DNA from: Marinibacterium anthonyi
GTDB lineage: Bacteria > Pseudomonadota > Alphaproteobacteria > Rhodobacterales > Rhodobacteraceae
Length of the DNA stretch: 64,000 nt
Assembly (NCBI GenBank): GCA_003217735.2
Contig: CP031585.1
Span: forward strand, 3,459,501 to 3,523,500
Direction: 5' to 3'
Program-made: the position numbers and the translations under genes
The notes under the pieces: generated by a model
Told to the model about the DNA's origin: nothing
The model's input: the letters and a program-made list of their open reading frames with translations, nothing else
The model's database searches: none
Shown: piece by piece, positions 15,563 to 24,231 of the stretch
Layout: each line of letters begins with the position of its first letter
Numbering within the stretch: position 1 is the stretch's first letter

Positions 15563-18006
15563 TCCGCGGTGACGCCGACCAGGATGACGGACCCGTCCCC
15601 GCCCAACTGATCAAGATCGATCTGGGTGGCGCTGGCGCTGCGCTGGGTGGTGGCCGCGGCAAGGTCCCGCGCAAAGGTCAGCGGGTCGATGGCGATGCCG
15701 CCCAGGTCGATCCGGTCGATCCCGTCCTGGAAATCGAAGATGATGTCGTCGCCGGTCACGATGGACTGCGGGCCGGCCGCGTCGTCGCCCAGGCTGAAGA
15801 CATCCGCGCCTGCGCCGCCGGTCAGCCGGTCATTGCCCGCCCCGCCCTGCAGAAAGTCCTGCCCCGTCCCGCCGACCAGCGCATCCACGCCGCTGCCGCC
15901 ATAAAGGCTGTCGTGGCCCCGGCCCCCGATCAGCACGTCATCGCCGTTGCCGCCATTCAGCAGGTCGTTGCCGTCATCGCCCGTCAGCCTGTCGCGCCCC
16001 TGTTCGCCAAAGAGAAAATCGTCCCCCTCGCCGCCCCAGAGCCGGTCGGCCCCGGTGCCGCCATACCCCACATCGCTGCCATTGCCGCCCCAGAACAGGT
16101 CGGCCCCGCCGCCGGCCAGCGCGGTGTCGGCGCCGTCGCCGCCGCGGATCGTGTCGTTGCCCGCAGCCATGGCATCCACGTTCGCCTGGTAGGCGTCTTC
16201 GCCCAGCAAGACCCGCAGCCGGGTCGTGTCATCGGTGGTCCAGAGCGATTGCAGGGTCAGAAGGGCATTGACCTGGCTGTTGGCGGATTGCCCGTCGGGA
16301 TCGATGAGACCGAAGTCCTTCAGCAGGGCGACGATCTTGTCGTCCAGGAAGAGATCGCCGATCAGCAGGTCGTTGCCGGCGCCGCCGTACAGCGCATCGG
16401 CCCCCGCGCCGCCCACCACGGTGTCCTCGCCATCGTTGCCGAACAGCCTGTCGTCACCGCCGGCGCCCATCACGATGTCATCGCCGTCATTGCCGTGCAG
16501 CAGGTCATTGCCGGCATCCGCCGGCAGGCCCAGGTCGCCCAGCAACAGGTCGTCCTCGGCGCCGCCGGCCATCTCGTCGTTGCCGGAATAGCCGATCAAC
16601 ACGTCTTCACCCGACGTACCGCGCATGTCGTCATCGGCGTAGGTCCCGGAATACGTCCCGCCCGGATAGGACAGCATCTGGTCCTGCGGCACCATTTCAT
16701 TGAAGGGCGAAGCGGTGCCGATGATCATCGCGGTGGCGTCGCCGTCGGTCGGCAAGCCGTCCGCGTCGAGCGCGACCGGGATCATGGTGCGGATGCCATA
16801 GGCGTCTTCGGAGAAGGTCGCATCGACCATTTCCCAATCGGTCCCCTGGTCCGAGCGCAGCAGCACGGGGGCGCCGCCGATGGTGAAGGTCCCGATGTAG
16901 AGATAGCCGTCGAGGTCGTACATCTGCCAGGTGTAGCCGATGGAGGTGATGCCGAGGTCGGCCAGATCGTCGCCAAGGGCCGGAATGTCCTGGCCATCGC
17001 CATAGGTGACAAAGCCGTCGGTGGTGATCACCTCCCAGCTGTCGGGGTCGTCCAGGGTCTGCGTGCGGATCAGGCTGGTGCCGGCGTAATTGGCGCTGCC
17101 GACATAGTAATAGCCTTCGAAATAGGTGATTTCGATGATGCCCAGTTCGGTTTCGGGGCCGGCGGTGTCGGAATAATCCGGCGTGACATCGGTCAGCGCG
17201 GCGTCGGTGCCGGCCTGCGCCAGGTCCACCTTGTGCATCTCGTAGCCGTTCCAGGTGGTGACATACAGATCGCCATCCTCGTCCACGAAGAAATCCGAGA
17301 TCGTGTCGGGTTCCATGCTGGCGACGTAGGTCCAGGTGCCATCGTCGGAATAGGTCCAGATCTGGGCATCGGCATCGTAATTCGAGGTGCCCACGATCAG
17401 CACGTCCGCACCGTCGGGCCCCTGGACCACCTGCATGGTGCGGATCGAGCTGTTGCCGTTTTCCGGATCCAGCGGGCCGCCCTGGATTTCCGTCCAGGTC
17501 ACGCCGTCGTCGGACACGAACATCTTGGTGGTGTTGTCGCTCATGTTCGCGGGGCGGGCGGTGGCGGCGTAAAGCTTGCCGTTGAATTCCTTGATCTCGC
17601 GGAACCCGGGATCGCCATCGTCCAGCCCGTCATGGGACGCATCCAGCACCTCGGTCCACGCCTGGGTCGTGAAATCGTATTGCCAGATCTCGCCGCCTTC
17701 CGATTTCAGCGGAGAGGCAAAATCGTCCAGTGCGAGGCTTGAGAGGTCACCGCTGTCGCGCAGCGCGTCGGTCCCGCCCATCGCATCGACCCGCAGAAAG
17801 GCGTTCAGCGCGCCGGGAATGTCGGGCTGGACGTTCCAGGTGCCGATGTACAGCTCGTCGACCCCGTCGCCGTTGCCGTCGAACATGTACCCGCTCCAGG
17901 CGTATTTGTTCGACGCGTCCCCGAACCCGGCGCCGACGTCTTCGGTCAAGTCGGTCAACGCCCCCGTTTCCGGATCATAGACATAGATCTGCGTTCCGAG
18001 CGCCAT
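15517..18006 (-). CDS. RTX (hemolysin-type calcium-binding) protein with beta-propeller-like N-terminus
   Basis: Acidic protein of 829 aa. Residues about 1-450 contain recurring blade-like units (GEIWQYD, GKLYAAT, DLYVTTWNG, YYYVGSAN, YLYIGTF), suggesting a beta-propeller or sugar/lectin-like domain. Two RTX blocks of GGxGxD nonapeptides follow, about 460-550 and 620-750, split by a ~70-residue helical insert. The C-terminus ends in DFTGDFLLI, like the uncleaved type I secretion signals of RTX proteins, and there is no N-terminal signal peptide. GGGAGA ribosome binding site. Exported by a type I system encoded elsewhere, then folded by calcium outside the cell. Adhesin or extracellular matrix protein is the likely role; no catalytic motif seen. 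Confidence 0.85.
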   Translation of the reverse strand: MALGTQIYVYDPETGALTDLTEDVGAGFGDASNKYAWSGYMFDGNGDGVDELYIGTWNVQPDIPGALNAFLRVDAMGGTDALRDSGDLSSLALDDFASPLKSEGGEIWQYDFTTQAWTEVLDASHDGLDDGDPGFREIKEFNGKLYAATARPANMSDNTTKMFVSDDGVTWTEIQGGPLDPENGNSSIRTMQVVQGPDGADVLIVGTSNYDADAQIWTYSDDGTWTYVASMEPDTISDFFVDEDGDLYVTTWNGYEMHKVDLAQAGTDAALTDVTPDYSDTAGPETELGIIEITYFEGYYYVGSANYAGTSLIRTQTLDDPDSWEVITTDGFVTYGDGQDIPALGDDLADLGITSIGYTWQMYDLDGYLYIGTFTIGGAPVLLRSDQGTDWEMVDATFSEDAYGIRTMIPVALDADGLPTDGDATAMIIGTASPFNEMVPQDQMLSYPGGTYSGTYADDDMRGTSGEDVLIGYSGNDEMAGGAEDDLLLGDLGLPADAGNDLLHGNDGDDIVMGAGGDDRLFGNDGEDTVVGGAGADALYGGAGNDLLIGDLFLDDKIVALLKDFGLIDPDGQSANSQVNALLTLQSLWTTDDTTRLRVLLGEDAYQANVDAMAAGNDTIRGGDGADTALAGGGADLFWGGNGSDVGYGGTGADRLWGGEGDDFLFGEQGRDRLTGDDGNDLLNGGNGDDVLIGGRGHDSLYGGSGVDALVGGTGQDFLQGGAGNDRLTGGAGADVFSLGDDAAGPQSIVTGDDIIFDFQDGIDRIDLGGIAIDPLTFARDLAAATTQRSASATQIDLDQLGGDGSVILVGVTADQIDASDFTGDFLLI

Positions 18007-18777
18007 GCCGGATCTCCCTCGAGTCGAATGTGATGGTGAAGATGTTCACTAGTTGACCGGGCGGAGAAGAGAGTTGGATTGGCGCCCAGTCAACCGGGAA
18101 AATTCAGAATTATTTTTGAACCGTCCTCGAAACATCCTTTCCGTGCCGATTGGTCTTTGGAACGCCGGCCCGCAAGATCGGGTTCCTCGGACTTCGGATG
18201 CAAAGGGCCTGCAATGATGGCGCGTGGATGGGGGGCGTGGGCCGTCCGCGGGACGGATGGAGGGGGGCGGATGCAATGTCGCGGGAGGGTAGAGTTTTGG
18301 GGTCGCATCAGGTGACGCCGATCCCGGTTTTTGTCAAACCATTGCGAAAATTCGCGAAACGGGAACGGAGGTGATGATTTTCGCCTGAGCACGGCGCCTG
18401 CGGCCGTGCATCGGGGCCAGCGGCCTGGCCGTCGCTGTGACGCGGATCGAGGCGATGGGATGCGGGGTTCTCCGGTGATCCGAACAGGCGGAAATCCACC
18501 GGAATGCAATTAAGAGGTGTAGTTAGAGATGTTATTGCAACTTTAAATGATCGGAAATCATCGTTCCATCCGGCAGGCCAAAGACAGGAATGGCAGGGTC
18601 GTGGCGCATTTCCGTGCGGATGCGATCAGCCGCCTGCCGCCGGTCCGCGATCCATTGCCGGGGTTGGGGAAAACAGGACAATACCCATTCACAAAACGGT
18701 ATATATAATTTCAATTCCGAAACACCCGCCAGCCCGGACGCCGCCGCGGATCTGTGCACCCGCGGCGCGCCGGACGT
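18007..18777. other. 771-bp intergenic region upstream of the RTX gene
   Basis: No convincing gene; open frames here have arginine/proline-rich composition expected of non-coding GC-rich DNA. It must contain the promoter of the leftward RTX gene. Seen: GTTGAC (18052-18057) and its inverted copy GTCAAC (18089-18094) near that start, a stem around GCACGG/CCGTGC near 18390-18408, and an AT-rich patch with TATATATAAT near 18702-18712. Unusual length for so compact a genome, so a small RNA or long 5' leader is possible. Confidence 0.5.
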
Positions 18778-19869
18778 TCAGACGTGGGGCATCGAGGCGC
18801 GGGCCACCACCATCAGTTCGCCCAGGTTTTCCTGGGTGATGTAGCCGCGCAGGTGGCCGTCGCGGGACACCACGAACACGGCGGCGGCGGATCCGGCCAG
18901 ATGGTCAAGCACCTGTTTCAACGACGCTTCGGGCGCCACTTCGGGCAGCCCCGTCACCATCAGGTCACCGGCCCGGACGTCGGCCCCGCCATTGGAGCCG
19001 TCCTGCGTCAGCGCGGCGAAGATCTGGGCGCGGGTGACGAAGCCCATCGCCTTGCCGTGATGGTCGGTGACGGGGAATTCGTGCTGCGTGGTCCTGAGCA
19101 CCGCGTCGGTGGCCGCCGACAGCGGGTCGTCGGGGTGCAGGGCGTGGAATTCGGTGATCATCGCGTCGCGCGCCCGAAAGCGGCCCGACAGGCTGCGGGC
19201 CGCGACGTCCTGGTTTTCCGAGGTGGCGGCGAAAAACACGAAGCCGGCGATCAGGATCAGGATCGGATTGCCGAGGTACAGCGCCAGAAGCCCCAGCCCG
19301 ATCGCCAGGATGCGCCCCACGCCCGAGGCGATCTCGGTCGCCCGGACCCGGTCGAATTTCAGCGCAAGGGCCGCGCGCAGCACCCGGCCGCCGTCCATCG
19401 GGAAGGCGGGCAGCATGTTGAAGACCGCCAGCGTCAGGTTGATCGTCGCCAGCTGGCTGATGAAGCTGGCGGCCGTGTAGTTGGTCATCCCGATCACGTC
19501 CAGCTGCGCGCCGAAGACCAGGGTCAGCACCGCCCAGATCACCACGTTCACCGCCGGCCCGGCCAGGGCGACGGCGATCTCGTCCCAGGGTTTTTCGGGC
19601 ATCCGTTCCAGCCGGGCCAGCCCGCCGATCGGCAACAGCGTCACCGACGGCGTCCGGATCCCGAAGCGGCGCGCCATCAGCGCGTGACCGAATTCATGGG
19701 CCAGCACGCAGGCAAAAAGCCCCAGCACGAACACCATGTTATACAGCGCGGCCTCTGGCCCCGTCGACTGGTAGACCGACAGCCCGATCCAGGCGAGCAG
19801 GATCAGGAAGGTGACATGAATGCGCACGTCCGAGCCGAAAAGGCGGCCCACCGAAAATGACCAGGTCAC
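18778..19869 (-). CDS. M50 site-2-type zinc metalloprotease with CBS domains
   Basis: Membrane protease of 363 aa. I chose the GTG at 19869 because an excellent GGAAGGA site precedes it by 4 bases; the upstream extension is arginine-rich and unlikely to be protein. Order of parts: TWSFSVGRLFGSDVRIH N-terminus typical of this family, two membrane helices, HEFGH zinc motif near residue 62, more helices, NMLPAFPMDGGR with the third zinc ligand near residue 148, a final helix pair, then two CBS repeats (about 230-355) that may sense adenine nucleotides. It resembles the SpoIVFB/Rip-like branch rather than RseP, since no PDZ domain is seen. Substrate unknown. Same strand as the serralysin gene but 144 bp apart. 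Confidence 0.88.
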   Translation of the reverse strand: MTWSFSVGRLFGSDVRIHVTFLILLAWIGLSVYQSTGPEAALYNMVFVLGLFACVLAHEFGHALMARRFGIRTPSVTLLPIGGLARLERMPEKPWDEIAVALAGPAVNVVIWAVLTLVFGAQLDVIGMTNYTAASFISQLATINLTLAVFNMLPAFPMDGGRVLRAALALKFDRVRATEIASGVGRILAIGLGLLALYLGNPILILIAGFVFFAATSENQDVAARSLSGRFRARDAMITEFHALHPDDPLSAATDAVLRTTQHEFPVTDHHGKAMGFVTRAQIFAALTQDGSNGGADVRAGDLMVTGLPEVAPEASLKQVLDHLAGSAAAVFVVSRDGHLRGYITQENLGELMVVARASMPHV

Positions 19870-20013
19870 GAGATCCTTCCTTTCGGCGCCGGGGCGCCCT
19901 TGCTGCGGCAACGCAGTGTCATGGCAAGATCTGGACCGCGTCGCCCGGGCGCGCAACCCGGCGCGCCGCTGTGCCGCAGATGAAACCCGGGTGAAACCCG
20001 GATGACGCGCCGG

Positions 20014-21546
20014 TCAGATCAGGAAATCATCCGCCGTCAGCCCCACCACGTCCGGTGCGATGATCTTCATGTCGGCGGTTCCGTCCCCGTCCACGTCGAC
20101 CGAGATGACGGTGCTTGCGTTCTTTTCCCAGGTCGCCGCCGACGGGCCGGTGCCGGTCAGCCCGCCACCGATGACCAGGGTCAGTCCGTCGGCCATCCGC
20201 GACAGGTCGATGTCGTCGACACCGGGGACAAAGGCCAGGATGCGGTCGTAATCGGCGCCCAGCGGGCTGTCGGTGGCGTCGGTAAAGACGAAGGCGTCCG
20301 CGCCGCCGTGGCCCCGCATCACGTCATGTCCTGCGGCACCGATCAGGGTATCGGCCCCCCGGCCACCGCGCAGGTCGTCGTCGCCGTCGAACCCTTTCAG
20401 CAGGTCGTTCCCGTCGTCGCCCCAAAGCACGTCCGCCCCGTTTCCGCCCAGCAGCGTGTCGTCCCCCGCCCCGCCCCGCAACACGTCGTCATGGGCCCCG
20501 CCGTTCAGCGTGTCGTTGCCGTCCTCGCCCCTGAGCACGTCGCGCCCGCCGCCGCCGTCCAGAAGGTTGTCGGCCTGGTTGCCGGTGATGGCATCGCCTT
20601 TCGACCCGCCCACCGCGTTCTCGATCAGGGCGCGCGGGTCGTCGTTGAACAGCATCGCGTTGGCCAGGTTGCCCCGCGCCAGGTGCGCCGGATCGTCCGA
20701 GAATTCATCCAGATCGGCCAGCTGCGCGGTCGAGAAGGTCGACCAGGCGCCCGGGCGCAGGTCGATCGTCAGGCGGGTGGTGTAATTGCCGAGATCATAG
20801 GTGTCGGTGCCGTCGCCGTCCCAGATCGTGCGAAAGATCCGATTGCCCTCGGGCGCGCCGGTTCCGGTGCCGTTGACGTACATCTCGCCGGTCTGGGCAT
20901 TGAACTTGTAGACGGTGTTCCCTGACCAGATTTCTCCGGTTTGCGCATAATTCGCCCCGTAAAGGAATTGCAGCGCGGCGATATCCATCATCATGTAGCT
21001 TTGCGGATAATCCACCGGACCGTTGTCATATCCGCTCGTCGTGTCGCCCACGTAGGAGGAATAGGTCATCACGGTGTATTCGAGGCTGTCATAACGCGTG
21101 CCGCCGTATCGCGGCGCGTCGTGGGCGTGTTCCAGCCCCATCATGTGCCCCGTTTCGTGCAGGAAGGCCACGCCGCCATAGGTGCCGATGCCGGCCTGAC
21201 CGGTGTCATTGCCAAAAAAGGCATCGCCGCCTTGCTCCGCTGGGTGCGGGTAATAGGCCGAAGCAGTCGGTTCGGCGCTGTCGGCGGTGTAGCGCAGCGT
21301 TGACGACACCTGGTCCCTGGACGCGTCAAAGTCCATCTGAGTGAAGCCCGACACCTCGGCCAGGGCGCGCCGTGCCGCCGCCTTCTGCATGCCGTTCAGC
21401 GCGGAAATGGTCGTGTCGTCGGTATAGCCGAAGTCCGATGCGCTGTCGGGAAAGGCATAGGTCAGGGTCGTGGTGGCCCATTTGTAATCGTAGATCCAGG
21501 ATCCGTAGATCGCATTGGTCTGGCCCGATGCCGTGACGCTTGCCAT
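20014..21546 (-). CDS. Serralysin-like M10 metalloprotease with RTX repeats
   Basis: Secreted zinc protease of 510 aa. The N-terminal half is a metzincin domain: HETGHMMGLEH (HExxHxxGxxH) near residue 129, then the Met-turn VMTYSSY near 158. A linker follows, and RTX nonapeptides (GGxGxDxLxG type, about seven) lie near residues 310-420, ending in a C-terminal region closing with TADDFLI, a type I secretion-type end. No N-terminal signal peptide, consistent with export by an ABC/MFP/TolC system; none is encoded nearby. GGAGAGG ribosome binding site. The catalytic residues are intact, so an active extracellular protease is expected. No adjacent inhibitor gene (Inh-type), which some serralysin loci carry. 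Confidence 0.88.
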   Translation of the reverse strand: MASVTASGQTNAIYGSWIYDYKWATTTLTYAFPDSASDFGYTDDTTISALNGMQKAAARRALAEVSGFTQMDFDASRDQVSSTLRYTADSAEPTASAYYPHPAEQGGDAFFGNDTGQAGIGTYGGVAFLHETGHMMGLEHAHDAPRYGGTRYDSLEYTVMTYSSYVGDTTSGYDNGPVDYPQSYMMMDIAALQFLYGANYAQTGEIWSGNTVYKFNAQTGEMYVNGTGTGAPEGNRIFRTIWDGDGTDTYDLGNYTTRLTIDLRPGAWSTFSTAQLADLDEFSDDPAHLARGNLANAMLFNDDPRALIENAVGGSKGDAITGNQADNLLDGGGGRDVLRGEDGNDTLNGGAHDDVLRGGAGDDTLLGGNGADVLWGDDGNDLLKGFDGDDDLRGGRGADTLIGAAGHDVMRGHGGADAFVFTDATDSPLGADYDRILAFVPGVDDIDLSRMADGLTLVIGGGLTGTGPSAATWEKNASTVISVDVDGDGTADMKIIAPDVVGLTADDFLI

Positions 21547-21644
21547 GATGCCTCTCCGTTCGCAGCGGGACGGAACATCCGTGGTGGGCCGTCCCGTCTA
21601 TCGTTCCGGTTGAACCATACCGTCGATGGTCCGGAGGGCCAGAC

Positions 21645-21670
21645 GAAAAAACGGGGGCCGAAGGCCCCCG
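21645..21670 (-). terminator. Rho-independent terminator of ndk
   Basis: On the minus strand GGGGGCC-TTC-GGCCCCC forms a perfect 7-bp stem followed by G and six T. It sits about 85 bp after the ndk stop and before the serralysin gene on the same strand, so the two are separate transcripts. Two further GC stems (21676-21693 and 21716-21733) lie between it and ndk. Confidence 0.85.
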
Positions 21671-21753
21671 CCGGGCGGGCTGCGCCAGCAGCCCGCAAAA
21701 CCTTGCGTCACCCGGCCGCGTCAGCGGCCGGCAACGCCCGGAAAACCGTCGGT

Positions 21754-22176
21754 TCAGCCGACGATTTCGCAGCCTGCGAAGAAATACGCGATCTCGACAG
21801 CGGCGGTTTCCGGCGCGTCCGAGCCGTGAACCGAATTCTCGCCGATCGATTCAGCGAATTCCGCGCGCACCGTGCCCGCAGCCGCGTCGGCCGGGTTGGT
21901 TGCGCCCATCACTTCACGGTTCTTGGCAATCGCGCCTTCGCCTTCCAGGACCTGCACCACGACCGGGCCGGACGACATGAAATCGCACAGTTCGTCGTAG
22001 AACGGACGTTCGGCGTGCACGGCGTAAAAGGCGCCGGCCTGTGCCTTGGTCATGTGGATGCGCTTCTGTGCGACGATGCGCAGGCCGGCATCCTCGAACT
22101 TGGCGTTGATCTTGCCGGTCAGGTTGCGGCGGGTTGCATCGGGCTTGATGATCGAAAAGGTGCGTTCCAGAGCCAC
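21754..22176 (-). CDS. ndk: Nucleoside diphosphate kinase
   Basis: Transfers phosphate from ATP to NDPs to balance nucleotide pools; cytosolic. The protein is 140 aa, the standard length, starting with GTG at 22176 behind a GGAGAG site; the longer open frame upstream is not coding. Seen: [11 protein letters not shown] at the N-terminus, and the active-site block [11 protein letters not shown] with catalytic His near residue 117. The ATP-binding residues look intact. Single-gene unit ended by the terminator downstream. Confidence 0.97.
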   Translation of the reverse strand: MALERTFSIIKPDATRRNLTGKINAKFEDAGLRIVAQKRIHMTKAQAGAFYAVHAERPFYDELCDFMSSGPVVVQVLEGEGAIAKNREVMGATNPADAAAGTVRAEFAESIGENSVHGSDAPETAAVEIAYFFAGCEIVG

Positions 22177-22302
22177 GGGATCTCTCCTGTCCTGCCGGTC
22201 CCCAGTGGCCCGGCGTTCAAATCGGCGCCCGCCTACCATGGGCCTGCGCCTTTGGGAAGGGCTCATCACCCGGCTCATTCCCCGGCCCCATTGCCCGGTG
22301 CC

Positions 22303-22334
22303 ATTCCCCCGCCCCATTCCCCCGCCCCATTCCC
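22303..22334. repeat. 13-bp tandem repeat ATTCCCCCGCCCC
   Basis: Unit present at 22303-22315 and 22316-22328 with a partial third copy; degenerate copies (CCCCGGCCCCATT) begin near 22279. It lies between ndk and the divergent Rv2525c-like gene, close to where the promoters of both should be. Confidence 0.6.
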
Positions 22335-22386
22335 AAACGGGCCGTCTGCGGCTAGCCTTGGGCACAGTCCCTCCGGATCGCTGCCC

Positions 22387-23463
22387 ATGCTGACCCGTCG
22401 CGCCTTTGGCCTTGGCCTTGTGTCTGCCCCGCTTCTGCCCGCGCCGCCGCGCGCGCAGGGGGCCGACAGCCGCGTCCATGTCATCGACATGGCCAACGCC
22501 GCCTTCTTCGACCGCACCCGCGCGCCCGCCGATCTTGGCAGTGCGTCGGGCTGTGCGCGGCCCAACACGTTCTTCTACGAGGTGCTGGTCAATTCCGGCG
22601 TCGACACCGTGCTGCGCTATTATTCCGACCAGAACAACGCCGGCCTCGCCTGCAAGAACGTCACCCGGCTTGAACGCGACATCCTGCACGATCACGGGCT
22701 GTCGCTGGCCATCGTCTACCAGTTCGAAGGCCGTGGGCAGAACCGCTATACCGGGCCCCGTGCGACGCGGGATGCCGGGTTCTGCCTGGATCGCGCCCGC
22801 GCCATCGGCCAGCCCGACGGCAGCGCCATCTACTTCGGGGTGGATTCCGATGCCGCCCTGAACACCGATGCCGGCGTCCTGGATTATTTCCGCGAGGTGC
22901 GGCGGGTGTTTGGCGGCCGCTACCGGGTGGGCATCTATGCCGCCGGCGCTCGCTGCCGGCTGATCCGGAACGCGGGCCTGGCCGATTATTTCTGGGTCCC
23001 CGAGGCGCCGGCCTGGGCCGGCACCCGCGATTTCCTCAATTCAGGTGACTGGACGGTGTTCCAGAACAAGACGGATATCGAAAAAAGCTTCATGACCGAC
23101 GGGCTGGACCAGCCCATCGCCATCGACACCGACATCGTGAACCCGGCGCAGGGCAACACAATCGGCGCCTTTCGCCGCGACGGGTCGATCGCCACCTACG
23201 ATCCCGCCCGCCTGCATGCGGTCCATGACGCCCGCCACTGGGTCACCGACGGCAAGCTGGACCTGCACGACACCCCCGGCACGGGCGGCGCGGGGCATCT
23301 GTGCATCGCCCGCACCGTGCATGTGATCGAAACCGCCGGGGACTGGGCCTGGGTGGATATCGACGAGGACGGCCTCGGCGACGGTTATTGCCTGCGCGCG
23401 GCGCTGTCGCCCCTGCCCCGCATGCCCGCCTGGCGCGGCGGCTGCACGCCGATGGACATCTGA
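22387..23463 (+). CDS. Secreted protein with Rv2525c-like glycoside-hydrolase-like domain (DUF1906)
   Basis: Protein of 358 aa from ATG 22387. The N-terminus [20 protein letters not shown] looks like a twin-arginine signal (RRxF then a hydrophobic stretch and Pro/Ala-rich cleavage region). Residues about 30-230 match the DUF1906/Rv2525c-like TIM-barrel family: [10 protein letters not shown] at the start, [38 protein letters not shown], and [10 protein letters not shown]. Residues about 270-345 resemble an SH3-like domain with [19 protein letters not shown]. The family is presumed to act on cell-wall or other glycans, but catalytic activity is not established. Divergent from ndk. The domain call is fairly good; the substrate is unknown. 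Confidence 0.75.
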   Translation: MLTRRAFGLGLVSAPLLPAPPRAQGADSRVHVIDMANAAFFDRTRAPADLGSASGCARPNTFFYEVLVNSGVDTVLRYYSDQNNAGLACKNVTRLERDILHDHGLSLAIVYQFEGRGQNRYTGPRATRDAGFCLDRARAIGQPDGSAIYFGVDSDAALNTDAGVLDYFREVRRVFGGRYRVGIYAAGARCRLIRNAGLADYFWVPEAPAWAGTRDFLNSGDWTVFQNKTDIEKSFMTDGLDQPIAIDTDIVNPAQGNTIGAFRRDGSIATYDPARLHAVHDARHWVTDGKLDLHDTPGTGGAGHLCIARTVHVIETAGDWAWVDIDEDGLGDGYCLRAALSPLPRMPAWRGGCTPMDI

Positions 23464-23569
23464 GTGTTGCGTCGCACGGCCATCCGATCCAACGATTGGG
23501 TCGGGCCCATGTCCCGGCCCCCCCAACCCCCACGCCCGTTTTCCCGTCAGCCAGTTGTCGAGGCGCCCC

Positions 23570-24190
23570 ATGTTCCGCACGATTGCCCTTGTCGCCTGCC
23601 TTGCCGCCCCCGTTTGCGCGCAGCAGATCGAATACAGCTTCCCCGCCCAGACCTTTACCATGGATCCGGCCCACAGCACGCTGGTGTTCCGCGTCAATCA
23701 CCTGGGCTTTTCCCATTACACCGCCGGGTTCGATACGCTTGACGGCATGCTGGTCCTGGATCCGGACGCGCCGGAAAGCTCGGTCCTGTCGGTGACGATC
23801 CCGCTGGCCTCGCTGGATCTGGCGACGCCGCCCGCGGGCTTTCGCGACATGCTGCTGGGGCCCGACTGGTTCGATGCCGCCGCCTATCCGCAGATCACCT
23901 ATGTCTCGACCGCCATCACCCTGACGGGGGCCAAGACCGCCACGGTGGACGGCGATCTGACCCTGCACGGCGTCACCCATCCCGTGACGCTGCAGGTCAC
24001 GTATAATGGCGGCTGGGGCAAGCAGCCGTTCGAACCCCAGGCCCGCGCCGGATTCTCGGCGACAGGCACGCTGAACCGGTCGGATTTCGGCATGGTGAAC
24101 GGGCTTCCCCCCGCGGGAACCGACTTTGGCGTAGGCGATCAGGTCAGCTTTGTCATCGAAACCGAATGGATGGGCGAACCCTTCCGGTAA
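23570..24190 (+). CDS. YceI-family periplasmic protein
   Basis: Protein of 206 aa starting at ATG 23570 with a Sec signal peptide (MFRTIALVACLAAPVCAQ). The mature part shows the YceI lipocalin-like pattern: FTMDPAHSTLVFRVNHLGFSHY at the N-terminus, then SVTIPLASLDLATP, DWFDAAAYPQITYVSTAI, and the closing GDQVSFVIETEW. YceI proteins bind isoprenoid-type lipids such as polyprenyl chains or quinones in the periplasm; exact role unclear. It lies 106 bp after the Rv2525c-like gene and just before the ABC-F gene on the same strand; no functional link is evident. Confidence 0.9.
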   Translation: MFRTIALVACLAAPVCAQQIEYSFPAQTFTMDPAHSTLVFRVNHLGFSHYTAGFDTLDGMLVLDPDAPESSVLSVTIPLASLDLATPPAGFRDMLLGPDWFDAAAYPQITYVSTAITLTGAKTATVDGDLTLHGVTHPVTLQVTYNGGWGKQPFEPQARAGFSATGTLNRSDFGMVNGLPPAGTDFGVGDQVSFVIETEWMGEPFR

Positions 24191-24231
24191 CCCGCCTTCC
24201 CTGCCCCGCAAGGCTCTGCTAAAGCCGCGCC

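Noticed and set aside
15780-16600. CRISPR-like repeat array
   Set aside because: The periodicity is the 27-base pattern of RTX nonapeptide codons, degenerate and in frame, not identical repeats with unique spacers.
14890-17742. 950-aa plus-strand open frame opposite the RTX gene
   Set aside because: Its Val/Ile/Ala/Gly repeats are the reverse reading of GGxGxD codons; the minus strand has the real RTX repeats, start and ribosome binding site.
18090-18509. 139-aa minus-strand open frame in the long intergenic region
   Set aside because: Arg/Pro/Ser-rich, no ribosome binding site, no domain; likely non-coding.
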